Source: Paraspadella gotoi (taxonomy: Eukaryota; Chaetognatha). From it: a stretch of DNA of 64,000 bases. The notes under the pieces were generated by a model that saw only the letters and a list, made by a program, of their open reading frames with translations, was not told the origin of the DNA and did not search any database. The DNA lies in the NCBI GenBank assembly GCA_051294375.1, contig CM119264.1, positions 16,093,245 through 16,157,244 of the forward strand. Reading direction: 5' to 3'. Position numbers and translations under genes: made by a program. Numbering within the stretch: position 1 is the first letter of the stretch; the number at the start of each line of letters is the position of its first letter. Shown piece after piece: positions 48,801 through 60,200 of this stretch.

Positions 48801-49096
48801 ATATATTTGTATTCATAATTACTCATTAACGAGACCTTAAAAAGATGAAATTATACCATGATGGAAAAAAATTGTTGCGGTAACTTTCCAGATATTCTTC
48901 GGCCTTTTAACGTAAGAATCGAATAATAAAATCGAGAAACTTTGGCCTCTTGTGATTCATATGAGCTGCGTCTAATTTATGTACGAAAAGTAAATTAGTT
49001 GTCCAAAAAAATATTTCCTTCTTTTACTTTTTTTTTATTCATATTATTGTTAATATTATGTGGGATTCGTTCCCGAATTTTTCCGGTCTCCGGACT

Positions 49097-49121
49097 NNNN
49101 NNNNNNNNNNNNNNNNNNNNN
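49097..49121. other. assembly gap (25 N)
   Basis: Flanked by TTCCGGTCTCCGGACT and TCCGGGACTCGGACGG, which are nearly inverse of each other. A hairpin probably caused the break. Confidence 0.9.
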
Positions 49122-49420
49122 TCCGGGACTCGGACGGAATATTAATCCTCAATTGAGGCACAAGAACTATATCTATAAACTATTATATTAGAAGAATTAA
49201 TTAAACTAAATCAAAACAGGAAGGATCGAGATTCGATCCTGGAACTTCTCCACATGGGTAATGATTTGTAAAAATCACCATTATGATTTATAACATGTAG
49301 ATATTTCCAACTTTATTATTGTCATTGTTATGCCTGTTAAATAACTATTCTAAAAACAATGAACAAAGGAAACACTTATATCAGTAGCTCTAACTAGTGA
49401 TAACAATTCTACTTTGTTAA

Positions 49421-49612
49421 GTGAAACTTTTCACTATGGTTTACTCAATCATCAAAGAACTTTGTCATGGAGTCACTGCTTTACAAAAGATTATTATTAA
49501 TGTTGTTATTGTAATATTTAGTATTTTGCTTGCTATTGCTTGTGTTTTGCCTTTTTATATGCATATAGATATTCTATATGCTTTGATTATTTTATTAAGG
49601 TATTGTTTTTAA
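49421..49612 (+). other. small hydrophobic ORF, doubtful
   Basis: 63 codons: MVYSIIKELCHGVTALQKII then INVVIVIFSILLAIACVLPF. It would be a single-pass membrane micropeptide if real. AT-rich DNA, with no splice sites or start context to support it. Confidence 0.15.
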
Positions 49613-49679
49613 TAAAGAACAAACAAGCTTTGTTCAAGACTTTTTATTAAGCTTTAAAGCAAGCTAGAAACTCGCAACA

Positions 49680-50257
49680 AGACGCCGATCCGACGACGCC
49701 GTCCTAACACGCCTCTGTCTCTGATCAAGTTGCGTCTATGTGCGTGGTGAACTATTTCCGGTCTCACGCCAATTCGAGAATCGACCCGTTCACCACATTG
49801 GTAAACCCGACATTCGAACTCTTAGCGCCCCTCGATTTCACGAGGCGCCCCCACACTTCACGCGACTTTAGGCCGGCGCTGCGCCACGGAAACGCCAATA
49901 AATGCCGCCGCCCGCGTTAACAGGCGCCACGACCATGTCTCAGGCAGCCTCCTTACGCGCCCCAGTACAGCGTGTACACGGCGGCCGCCTGTCCCGACTC
50001 CGTGCCTAAACGACGAGGGAGGTCGAAGCGCCAGATCAATTTCGCGCGCCGCAACGTGCCGGCACCTTCGTTTTTCCAACGGCCGATCAGGAGACTTTCG
50101 TCGACAGCTCACCGCTCCCGCGATATGGCAGAGGCGCGCGCGACTCAGTCTGAAGTCGACGCCTCAGAGCGGCCCTCGACGCAGCAATGGCGGAACTCGC
50201 GCCGCCAAGCGCCCTCTCCAGAGCCGCAAGCCAAAACCGGACCTGCCTCCTTTTGAC
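49680..50257 (+). CDS. GC-rich coding-like fragment
   Basis: The stretch is much richer in GC than its surroundings. After a GCGCCCCAG acceptor (49967) a plus frame reads YSVYTAAACPDSVPKRRGRS, KRQINFARRNVPAPSFFQRP, then Arg/Ser/Gln-rich residues to a stop at 50255. The minus strand is also open for parts of it. No family recognised; could be exons of a gene broken by the duplication next to it. Confidence 0.25.
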
Positions 50258-50265
50258 AAAGAAAA

Positions 50266-50525
50266 CTAGAGATTTGGATAAGGAGGGTGGAGTCCGCATA
50301 TACTCGAGCCAGAGTCGTCGTCAATGCAAAAGACAATTCGCTTTCCTTGAGGCAAAAATTTAGTCGACGTTGATCCGAGAATCAACGCCTTTTTGTACGG
50401 CGACCCTTCGGAGGCCAGATGGACGGCTTTCATTTGAAATACCTGCGTACAGAATATGGTTTGACCAAACGTCGACAAGCCGAGATCATCCTCGATGCCA
50501 AATAACGCGAACGAAATGAAACCGT
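50266..50525 (-). CDS. terminal exon of an unrecognised gene
   Basis: After a GTGCTGCAG acceptor the minus strand reads DGFISFALFGIEDDLGLSTF, GQTIFCTQVFQMKAVHLASE, GSPYKKALILGSTSTKFLPQ and ends GLHPPYPNL, stop at 50266. The sequence is varied and protein-like. Any upstream exons would lie inside or beyond the tandem duplication starting at 50570; none was found. Confidence 0.45.
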
Positions 50526-52011
50526 CTGCAGCACCTCGGCAGGTTGACCGGAGAAAGCTTCCACGTCACTATCGACGATTATTGAAGGGAGCTGGTCATC
50601 TGAGGCTCCGATGACATGATATGTGACATGACATGTCTGACATGATTTTTTTTCAGATTGAGGGCAAAGGAGGTGCTTGGGCAAGCAGAGAAAGGATTTA
50701 TCCCCTAAAAGTAAAACCAGGTTTGTATTGTTACTGCATAATGTAATGAAATAAAATAAATAAAATAAAATCTTGGCACTTTTTCCCATCAATGCCTATG
50801 GACTAGTATGACTAAGCTCTGGATGAAAAAAGCCAAAGTTTTTTAATTATTATTTGATACCGGGCAATGAAATGATGGCAATATTGATATGTTTAAGTTT
50901 CAAAAATCTCGACCATAAATATAGAAAATATTAACCAAAGCTTCGGAAAATCACCCCTTTTTGGAAGTTTCGCCATAGAAAATTTTTTCGAATATGACTC
51001 CGGTTGAAAACCTTTTACGAATCCATCTCAGCTCTCTTTTACTTAAACTAAAACAAAATAACTAATTCACTTTTCCATGATCATATATATCAAATAACAA
51101 ATAAATGTAAAAAAAAATTTTGAAAGCCTTTCAGACACTTTGTCGGGGATTCCTGAATTGACATCATTTGTGAACAGGAAAATACCTCAGTCATGTTTAT
51201 ATCATTTCAAGGAAAAAAATCCACTTTTTGCAATTTGCTAGAATATTACCTTCAAAATTGATTAATTTGAAGCCTAAGACAAGTGGGCTCGATTACGGAT
51301 TAATTGAAATCTCTGCTGCTATTTTCTAATCAAGAATATAATATCATTTTTGCTACTTTAAATTAAAAATATTATGTCCATTTTTGTCCATTTTCACTTT
51401 TGTCTTGAGATTTGAGCCAAGATCATTGAAGAAAATTTTTTTACTTCGGCTTTGGGGTCCTTTTATCTTCTTTACCTCTGAGTCGGTTCATTTTCAGTTG
51501 GTCTCTATTGTTTACCGTATGAATTAATTTTTAAATTGACTGGTCAAAAACTTACATTTTTATATTTTATACAATTTGTTAAACAAAAATATTTCAAAGT
51601 GTTCACAATTCTAATAAAATATTCCCTATGAACGGTGTTTGGGTATACCTAAAAAATTAGGGCAAAATATTTAATATTTTTGCTGCAAAAAATGTTTTAA
51701 GTCAACTTTAATTTGTGAGGTTCGTTTTATTTGAACTAAAATCGGTTTTTATCTCATTTTATAGTTTTAAGATGATAACATACTAAGGTTGACGAATTAA
51801 AAAAAACCGCCTTCTTTTATTGAAAGGGGAGCATCAGAAAATTAATTTCTCTCAATCGACAGTTTTTTGCGGAAATTTCCGCAAAATCTGTAGATTTTTT
51901 AATCTGCTTGGCAACCAACTTTGAATAAAATCATTACGCTACGAAGATTTATTAATTAAATTAAGAGAGAAAAAGTTTTTTTTGTTTCAAACAACGACTT
52001 TTATTTTTGAC

Positions 52012-52045
52012 GACATGTTTCGACTCTTTTTCGAGTCTTCTTCAG
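52012..52045 (-). other. hammerhead-like hairpin motif
   Basis: The minus strand reads CTGAAGA, a perfect GACTC/GAGTC stem, then GAAAC and ATGTC. This is the hammerhead order CUGAnGA - stem II - GAAA, but with A for U in the first box. Repeated in unit B at 55134-55167. Confidence 0.35.
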
Positions 52046-53026
52046 GCGACGATGTGAATTTTATAAGAATTTTGTCAAACTTGATGAGAGAGGAAGAGAG
52101 AGGAGAGAGAGAAGAGGGAGTAGAGAGAGGAGAGAGAGAGAGAGAGGAGGAGAAGAGAGAGATGGAGAGATGGAGAGAGGAAGCAGAGAAGGATCAGAGC
52201 ATAGAGAGCTTCCGCAAAGCTGAGTAATGGATACGATTTGAGTTCAGCTGAATGGTCGAGAAGTTTTCATTGACTTTGTCGAACCATAAATAATAATTTA
52301 GCATGTTATTCATGGGGGCTGGTGAAGCCATCAAATATCTACACAAGAGAAGAGTCTAAAGAGAGTCAGAGCATAAAGTTCGAAAAAGAAAGAATTAAAA
52401 AATAATGGGATAAACAAGAAAAAAGTTTCGTATAAGTTAGTGTGCGATTTTTTGCTATAAGCAGTTAGTATTCTAAAAACGCAACAGTTCTTTACGAGAT
52501 ATTTATCTTTAAAAGATTGTTCTTACTCATGAAAAAATCGTTTTTCGGTTTCTTCTTATAAGGCTGATTACGTAATTCGTGAAGAAATAATTCATTTACC
52601 GTATTTGAGCATCAAATTACCACGTGAGTTCTATGTTATAGGAAAGATAACTAATGCCAACCGTTTTTTTATAGTGCTTCTATTTATCAGCTGGAGAAAG
52701 AAAGTTAATGTTATTTTAAGTTCAATTTCATTTATTGAATATACCCAAAGCAAATCACTGGCCTTAATATAATTAAACAAACTATTTTTTGTTGATACTC
52801 TGATACTACGAGTGAATTATTGATGTATCGCTATCATTAAATATCAATTACGCATTGTTAAGGTGAATACCGACCTCCTCTTACGGAGACGGGCCTATTC
52901 GTTCAGATTGTTTCGACCTACTAGAGAAAAAAACATAACGAAAATGGGTGAAATACGTTTTTCGAGTTCGATTTTTGTTTTTTTTTTTGATCCCGAATCG
53001 AAACGGTCTTGTGCATTGTTGTGCAA

Positions 53027-53167
53027 GTGAAAGCAGAAGAACATGCGGAAAGAGCAGAGAGCGCTCTTCGAGCGACGCGTAAAGAAAAAACGAATGCCCT
53101 CCGCTTTATTTATGACGAGTTAAAAAGCCTCACCTGCAATGTGAGCAATGTCAAGTCGGAAAGATGA
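53027..53167 (+). CDS. coiled-coil-like exon in unit A
   Basis: The plus frame reads VKAEEHAERAESALRATRKE then KTNALRFIYDELKSLTCN and ends in TGA at 53165. An ACCTGCAAT-GTGAGC donor could end it earlier. In unit B the same segment (56120-56260) is broken by indels. A following stretch (HGFVIQKKIIGANRSSNEGL near 53240) is also open. Gene unknown. Confidence 0.3.
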   Translation: MKAEEHAERAESALRATRKEKTNALRFIYDELKSLTCNVSNVKSER

Positions 53168-53654
53168 CTTTCAGTTGGCGTCGAGGCCGACGCAGTTACT
53201 TTATGTCGTATCTTATTATATCTTATTAATGTCTCAGGACACGGATTTGTTATCCAGAAAAAAATAATCGGCGCGAATCGATCATCAAATGAGGGCTTAA
53301 GGTAATTGGTGAGTGATTCGGATGGAAAAGGTAAGTCTCATGAGTTCGAGATGGATTGATGTTTTTTAATAGGATTCGAAAGGATCGAGAGACAACGGCT
53401 GGTCGGTCAGATCAACCGGCGTGTGCAATAAGAGCTTTCGTAAAGTATTGAGAGGCGAAAATTTATCATTCTTAAGCATATTTGTTTGCTCAGGTGTCCA
53501 TATCGTGAGTACTCCATGGGTATTAGCGTATCAAGTGGTTTTTATCATCTTTTTTAATAATTTCGCATATGATATTTTTTGAACGTTAGATTGCGCACCG
53601 GTTTTCAGTTCGCGAATTAGAAGTATATTTTTCTTCATTCTCTCTCGGGGGGGG

Positions 53655-55211
53655 ACGATATATTGAAGGAGCTGGTCATCCGAGGACTCCCGATGACATG
53701 ATATGTGACATGACATGTCTGACATGATATTTTTTTTCAGATTAGGGGCAAAGGAGGGTCCTTGGCAAGCAGAGAAAAGGATTTATCCCCTATAAAGTAA
53801 ACCAGGTTTGTATTGTTACTGCATAATGTAATGAAATAAAATAAAATAAAATAAAATCTTGGCACTTTTTCCCATCAATGCCTAGGACTAGTATGACTAA
53901 GCTCTGATGAAAAAAGCCAAAGGTTTTTTTAATATATTATTATACCGGCCAATGTAAAATGATGGCAATATTGCTATTGTTAAGTTTCAAAAAAATCCGA
54001 CCATAAATATAGAAAATATTAACCAAAAGCTTCGGAAAATCCACCCCTTCTTTGGAAGATTTTCGCCATAGAAAATTTTTTCCGAATATGACTCCCGGTT
54101 GAAAACTTTTAGAATTCCAATCGTCAGCTCCTCTTTTACTTAAACTAAACAAAATAAACTAATTCACTTTTCCATGATCATATCATATCAAAATAACCAA
54201 ATAAAATGTAAAAAAAATTTTGAAAGCCTTTCAGACACTTTGTCGGAGGATTCCTGAATTTGACATCATTTGTTGAACAGGAAAATACCTCAGTCATGTT
54301 TATATCATTTCAAGGAAAAAAATCCACTTTTTGCAATATTGCTAGAATATTACCTTCAAAATTGATTAATTTGAAGCCTAAGACAAAGTGGGCTCGATTA
54401 CGGATTAATTGAAATCATCTGCTGCATTTTCTAATCAAGAATAAATATCATTTTTGCTACTTTAAATTAAAAATATTATGTCCATTTTTGTCCATTTTCA
54501 CTTTTGTCTTGAGATTTGAACGCCAAGATCATTGAAGAAAATTTTTTTACTCCGGCTTTGGGGTCCTTCTTATCTTCTTTACCTCTGAGTCGGTTCATTT
54601 TCAGTTGGTCATCTATTGTTTACCTATGAATTAATTTTTAAATTGACTGGTCAAAAACTTACATTTTTATATTTTTATTCAATTTGTTAAACAAAATACT
54701 TCAAATGTTCACAATTCTAATAAAATATTCCCTATGAACGGTGCTTCTGGTACCTAAAAAATTAGGGCAAAATATTTAATATTTTTGCTGCAAAAAAATT
54801 TTTAAGTCAACTTTTAATTTGTGAGGTTCGTTTTATTTGAACTAAAACTCGTTTTTATCTCATTTTATAGTTTTAACAGAGTATAAACATACTAAGGTTG
54901 ACGAATTAAAAAAAACCGCCTTCTTTTATTGAAAGGGGAAGCATCAGAAAATTAATTTCTTCTCAATCGACAGCTTTTTGCGGAAAAAATTTCCGCAAAA
55001 ATCTGTAGATTTTTTAATCTGCTTGGCAACCAAACTTTGAATAAAATCATACGCTACCGAAGATTTAATTAATTAAATTAAGAGAGAAAAAGTTTATTTT
55101 TGTTTACAAACAACGACTTTTATTTTTGAAACGGACATGTTTCGACTCTTTTTCGAGTCTTCTTCAGCGCAGTGTGAATTTTATAAGAAATTTTGTCAAA
55201 CATGATAGAAG

Positions 55212-55300
<89 letters not shown>

Positions 55301-56740
55301 CGTCCACCAAAGAATTGAGTAATGGATAGTATTGAAGGTGAGGACAGCTGAAGGACAGAAGTTATTGACTATGTCGAAATAAAATAAATTTTAACGCTTA
55401 TTATGGGGGCGTGAAGCATCAAAATACTTCACACAGAGAGAAAGAGAATAAGAGAGAGTCAGAGCAAAAGTTCGAAAAAGAAAGAAATTAAAAAAAAAAA
55501 TGGAAAACAAGAAAAAAGTTTCATAATATAGTGTGCCGATTTTTTGCCTAAGCAGTAGTATATCTAAAAAACGCAACAGTTCTTACGAGCAATTTTATCT
55601 TTAAAAGTTGTTCTTACCATGAAAAATCGTTTTTCGTTTCTTCTTAATAAAGGCTGATACCGTAATTCGTGAAAGAAATAATGTTTTACCGTATTTTGAA
55701 AGCATAGAAATTCACCCAGTGAGTTCTATGTTATAAGGAAAAGATAACTAATGCCAACCGTTTTTTTAAATAGTGTTTCATATTTATCAGTGGGAAAAAA
55801 GAATTAATAGTTATTTAAGTTCCAATTTCATTATTGAAAATACCCAAAGCAAAATCACTGCCTTACATATAATTAAAAAAATATTTTTTGTGATTACTGA
55901 TAACTACGATGAATTTATTGATGTATCAGCTCTAATACATCAAAGATTACGCATTGTTAAGGTGAATGAACCTCCCTCTTAACGGAGACGGCCTATTCTT
56001 AACATTTGTCTTTGGAGCACCTACCTGAGAAAAAAAACAAACGAAAAAATGGGAAATCGTTTTTCGAGATTCGATTTTTGTTTTTTTTTTATCCCCGAAA
56101 TCGACAACAGTCTTGCTGCATTGTTTGCAAGTGAAAGAGAAAGAAAATGGGAGAGCGAGAGGGTGCTCGAGGGGAGGTAAAGAAAGAACGAGATGCCTCG
56201 CTTTATTTATGACGAGTTAAAAAGCCCCCACTGCAATTGAGAGAATCAAGTCGGAAAATACTTCAGGTTGGGTCGAGAGCCAGACGCGTTAACTTTATGT
56301 CGTAATCTTATTAATCTTAATGTCTCAGGACCACGCATTTTTATCGCAGAAAAAAAAAATCGGCGAATCGATCATAAATGAGGCTAAGGATATTGTGAGT
56401 TCAGGATCGAAACAGGTAAAGTCTCACTGAAGTTCGAGATGGATGATGTTTTAATCAGGATTCGAAAGGATCGAGAGACAAAACGGACTGGCTCGTCAAT
56501 CAACCGGCGTGAATAAGAAGACTTTCGTAATATATTGAGAGGCAGAAAATGTTATACACTTCTAAAAGCAATATATTGTTTTGCCAGTGTCCTATCCGTG
56601 AGTAACCACTGATCATAGCCAGTATCAAGTGGTTTTAATCAATCTTTTTTAATAATTTTCGCAATATAATATTTTTGAAAAACTTGATTGGCGGAGTTTT
56701 CAGTTCTGCGAAATAGAAGTATTCAATTTTCCTTCTATAT
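53655..56740. repeat. tandem duplication, unit B
   Basis: Second copy of 50570-53640. Homopolymer length changes and single inserted bases occur every 20-40 bases, while longer words agree. This pattern is more like unpolished long-read consensus or a second haplotype than normal divergence. Confidence 0.8.
55217..55300. repeat. (GA)n tract in unit B
   Basis: GA repeat with GGAGAG breaks; in unit A the equivalent stretch is shorter and more broken. Confidence 0.85.
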
Positions 56741-57232
56741 TTGCCATATTTTTTAAAGCTAACTAACGTTTGTTTTAGGAATAATAAAAAAATATTATTT
56801 GTCTATATTTTCGTTGCTTTTCAAGAACAAATTCATCGAATATTAATACAAAGGTCAACAAAAATAGCGGGGAACGAGAGAAACAGATCAAATGAGATGG
56901 GATTTAAGAAATAATTATTGAGCCGTCAAACGGCTAAAAATAATGAGAAAGTGAACAAAATGCCACAGTCCACACATTAAATTAAAACATTACTTGAACC
57001 TTTATGCAAATTTTTTCATAAAAAGTTGATAGTGGCATTTTGAGCAAGCGACAGGAAATGACGATCAAAGGTTTTAAAATCCTGGATCAAACACATTTTA
57101 GGGTTTCCTCCACGGGTCTCGTTGACGGGCTAAAATGTTTCGGCTCTGTACATTTTGTAATAAAACATAAAACGTACAACTAAAAGAAAACCACGATAAT
57201 TAATAAGAGCAAAACGAAAAAAAAAAAATCGG

Positions 57233-60200
57233 CTACTCGTCATCCTCGTCTTCTTCTTCTTCCTCCTCTTCCTCTTCTTCCTCCTCTTCTACAACTGGGG
57301 TCGGATTTGTCATTTGTTTCAGTTTCTTGCCTCCTCCCCGATAAGCGGCCATTTCCTGCTCGTACCGGGCCTTGTCCTGTTCCGCTCGCTGTTCGTATAA
57401 CTTCTTATTTTCTGGCGGAATTTGCGACCATCGGGCGCCCAAGATTTTTGCCACCTGAGAGAGCAGGATTCATTAGGATATTCTCATTCATTTGAAACTC
57501 ATAAAAGTGGCAGTCAAAACTTCTGGTCAACATGAGAGTTCTCTCTTTTTTTCCTAAATCAAACCTCGCCGACGGAGAGGGTGGGATCTTTCTGTTTGAT
57601 AGCGCCTCGTTCGTCGGCACAGAAAAAGAAGAAAGCAGAAAGCGCGCGCTTCGGCTGAAAAAAAAATTAAAGATCTTTAATTTATTATGTCCAAAAAACT
57701 ATATTAGAAAAAAAATAATAAACGCTTAAGACCAAATGACAATACACTATAATTATTGAAGCAAACTTTTCTAGTTTCAGTATGAAAGAGTTACCATAAA
57801 GCCAGCAAACTATTTTCGAAGTTGAAAAAAAAAATGAAATAAGTAAAACTTCATCTAGCAGAAACTTACCATGTTAGGATCCTTCTTATTCTTCTTCCTC
57901 TTGTGACCACCAACAGGAACGTAAGTGGCCATCTCAGCTTCGTGACGCTTTTTATCCTTCAAAGAATACGAATGGCGACGGATTAAGACGACGTAGTTTA
58001 AATGCAGTTTAAACCTCTTGTAAAATTAAACTTCTTTAAATTTCTTTTTAAAGACCATAAAATTTATCGCATTACCTATTTTTAGTCGGATTTGCATATC
58101 GCAGATTCCAACTCTATAATTCACTTTGTCGGTCCGTCTATCCACTCCCCTAATCTTGTCGGTCATTCACTAAGATCATCTCAGAACCTCAAATTATGAT
58201 AAATTATGCAAAAAAATTTTACGAATGAAATTTTGTGTGTGGGTAGGAAAGTGTATGATCGAGTAAGATATGAAGTTTCGATGTAATCGTCCGAGTGGAA
58301 ATGAGTTCAAATGGAAAAAAATAAAACAATATATTTCACTATTTGAATGCCAATTACTCGAGAGTGGATGGGGCAATTGACTTTAATTTTTTTATGTTTA
58401 TTTTTTTTAATCGTTTAAGTGGAAATGAGTTTAAATGGAAAAAAAACAAAAAACTTGTTTCACTAATTGATTATGCTTCTTTTTCTTTTTATATTAAATG
58501 TAAATGCAAGAAGTATTAATTATTCAGTTAATTAATCATTAGTTAAATAATCAGTCAATCAATCAATATATGATTCAATAAATCAATTTATCTATTAATT
58601 TAATTATTCAATCAATCAATCAATCAGGTTAGTCAATCGTTATTGGCATTATTGTCGTCGTCGCCATCAACGGCATCGTTGCATTTGTCGTGATCACAGA
58701 TCAGTGACGAAAAGATCTAAAAACAAACATTTTGGATCAAATTAATTAATTAATTAATTAATAAATTAATTACGGCTATGATCCTGGGCAGATCCGACAT
58801 TGTTTGCTCAAACTTGTTTTCTATTTTCGTTCTTAAAAGTATAGTGATCTCGCCAGACGTCAGACAGGAAAATTAATGAAAAAATGCAGAAAAAAACAAA
58901 TGATTGATGTAATAATAAGTAATTGATTGATTGATGTAATAATAATTAATTGATTGCTGTAATAATAAATAATTGATTGATATAATAATATTGTTTAATT
59001 AATATTATAATTGATGTAATAGTAATTTATTAATGCGATGATAACTAATTATTAATGCCATATTGATAAATAAATATTGAATCGATGATAGTCATTCATT
59101 GATGCGATGATAGTCATTAATTGATTGCGATGATAGTCATTCATTGATGGAATGATAGTCATTCATTGATTGCGATGATAGTCATTCATTGATTGCGATG
59201 ATAGTCATTCATTGATGCGATGATAGTCATTCTGATGAGCGGAGTTTCCGTCTCTTGCTCACCCTTCTGAGAGTATCAATATCGCAGGATTTAATGAGTC
59301 TTTAGAGAAGAAACTGGATGTAAGCAAAAGGCAAGCATCAGTAAGCAATAGTTATAACAATGACCTCTCAGGTAAGCTCGGCTTAGCAACTCAATACAAA
59401 CAATATAAACCGCCAGAGATAAATAATAAACCATATGAACAAATGCCAAACCATATAAACCCCAACGATGGCTAATTAATATTATTGCAATCTGTATAAA
59501 ACAGAATCCTGATTAAACAAAGGGATGAAATTACAATGAACTGTATTGTTTGTAAACAAATATCGATTGTTTATATTTTTAAACACTTTTATAAAAAGCA
59601 AATAAGATCGACGGATTACGCCGAGAGTAAGTCCAACAGTTCATTGATGCGATGATAATCATTCATTGATGCGATGATAATCATTAATCACAAATAAAAC
59701 ATGCGTGTATGAATGAGAGAGAGAAAGAAAAAGAGAAAAAAAATCTTAAGAATCTTAAGTAATTGCCTCTATATAAACCGCAGTAGTTTTTATAAAAAGA
59801 AAATAAGCGTGACGACGACGCCAACGGCACAAAGAAGTAATTCTAAATTACAGAAGGCTTCATATTATAAAATGTGGTACTATGGCAACAGCCGGGTTGC
59901 CTGTGATGCCCATTGGGATGGGGCATCTCACTGTTGGCTTTGGGGGCTTCCGACCCTCTGTGACGCCTCCTGTCACTGGCGCGGTTACCCTAGGAGTCTC
60001 GCTTTGCCAACGCAGAGGGAAGTCGTTAGGACTGTGGGGAACTACGCTGGGATGGTGTGTTCCCCCTCTGAGCCAATGGATTTGGCTGAACGATGGTTGA
60101 CGTGAGGCGGTGTGAATATACCGCCACAGGGTCCCCGGACCAAGACATAACTCAGGTTCCTCAGCCTGAGAGGTGTCTGACAAGACTGTCACCATAGTGG

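Larger units (their letters stand above)
50570..53640. repeat. tandem duplication, unit A (~3.07 kb)
   Basis: It begins TTGAAGGGAGCTGGTCATC and GATGACATGATATGTGACAT and ends near AGAAGTATATTTTTC. The whole unit is repeated at once as unit B (53655-56740) with the same order of words. The differences are largely single-base gains and losses. It contains a (GA)-rich tract (52086-52190), a palindromic GCGGAAATTTCCGC (51873) and a hairpin motif at 52012. No complete gene. Confidence 0.85.
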
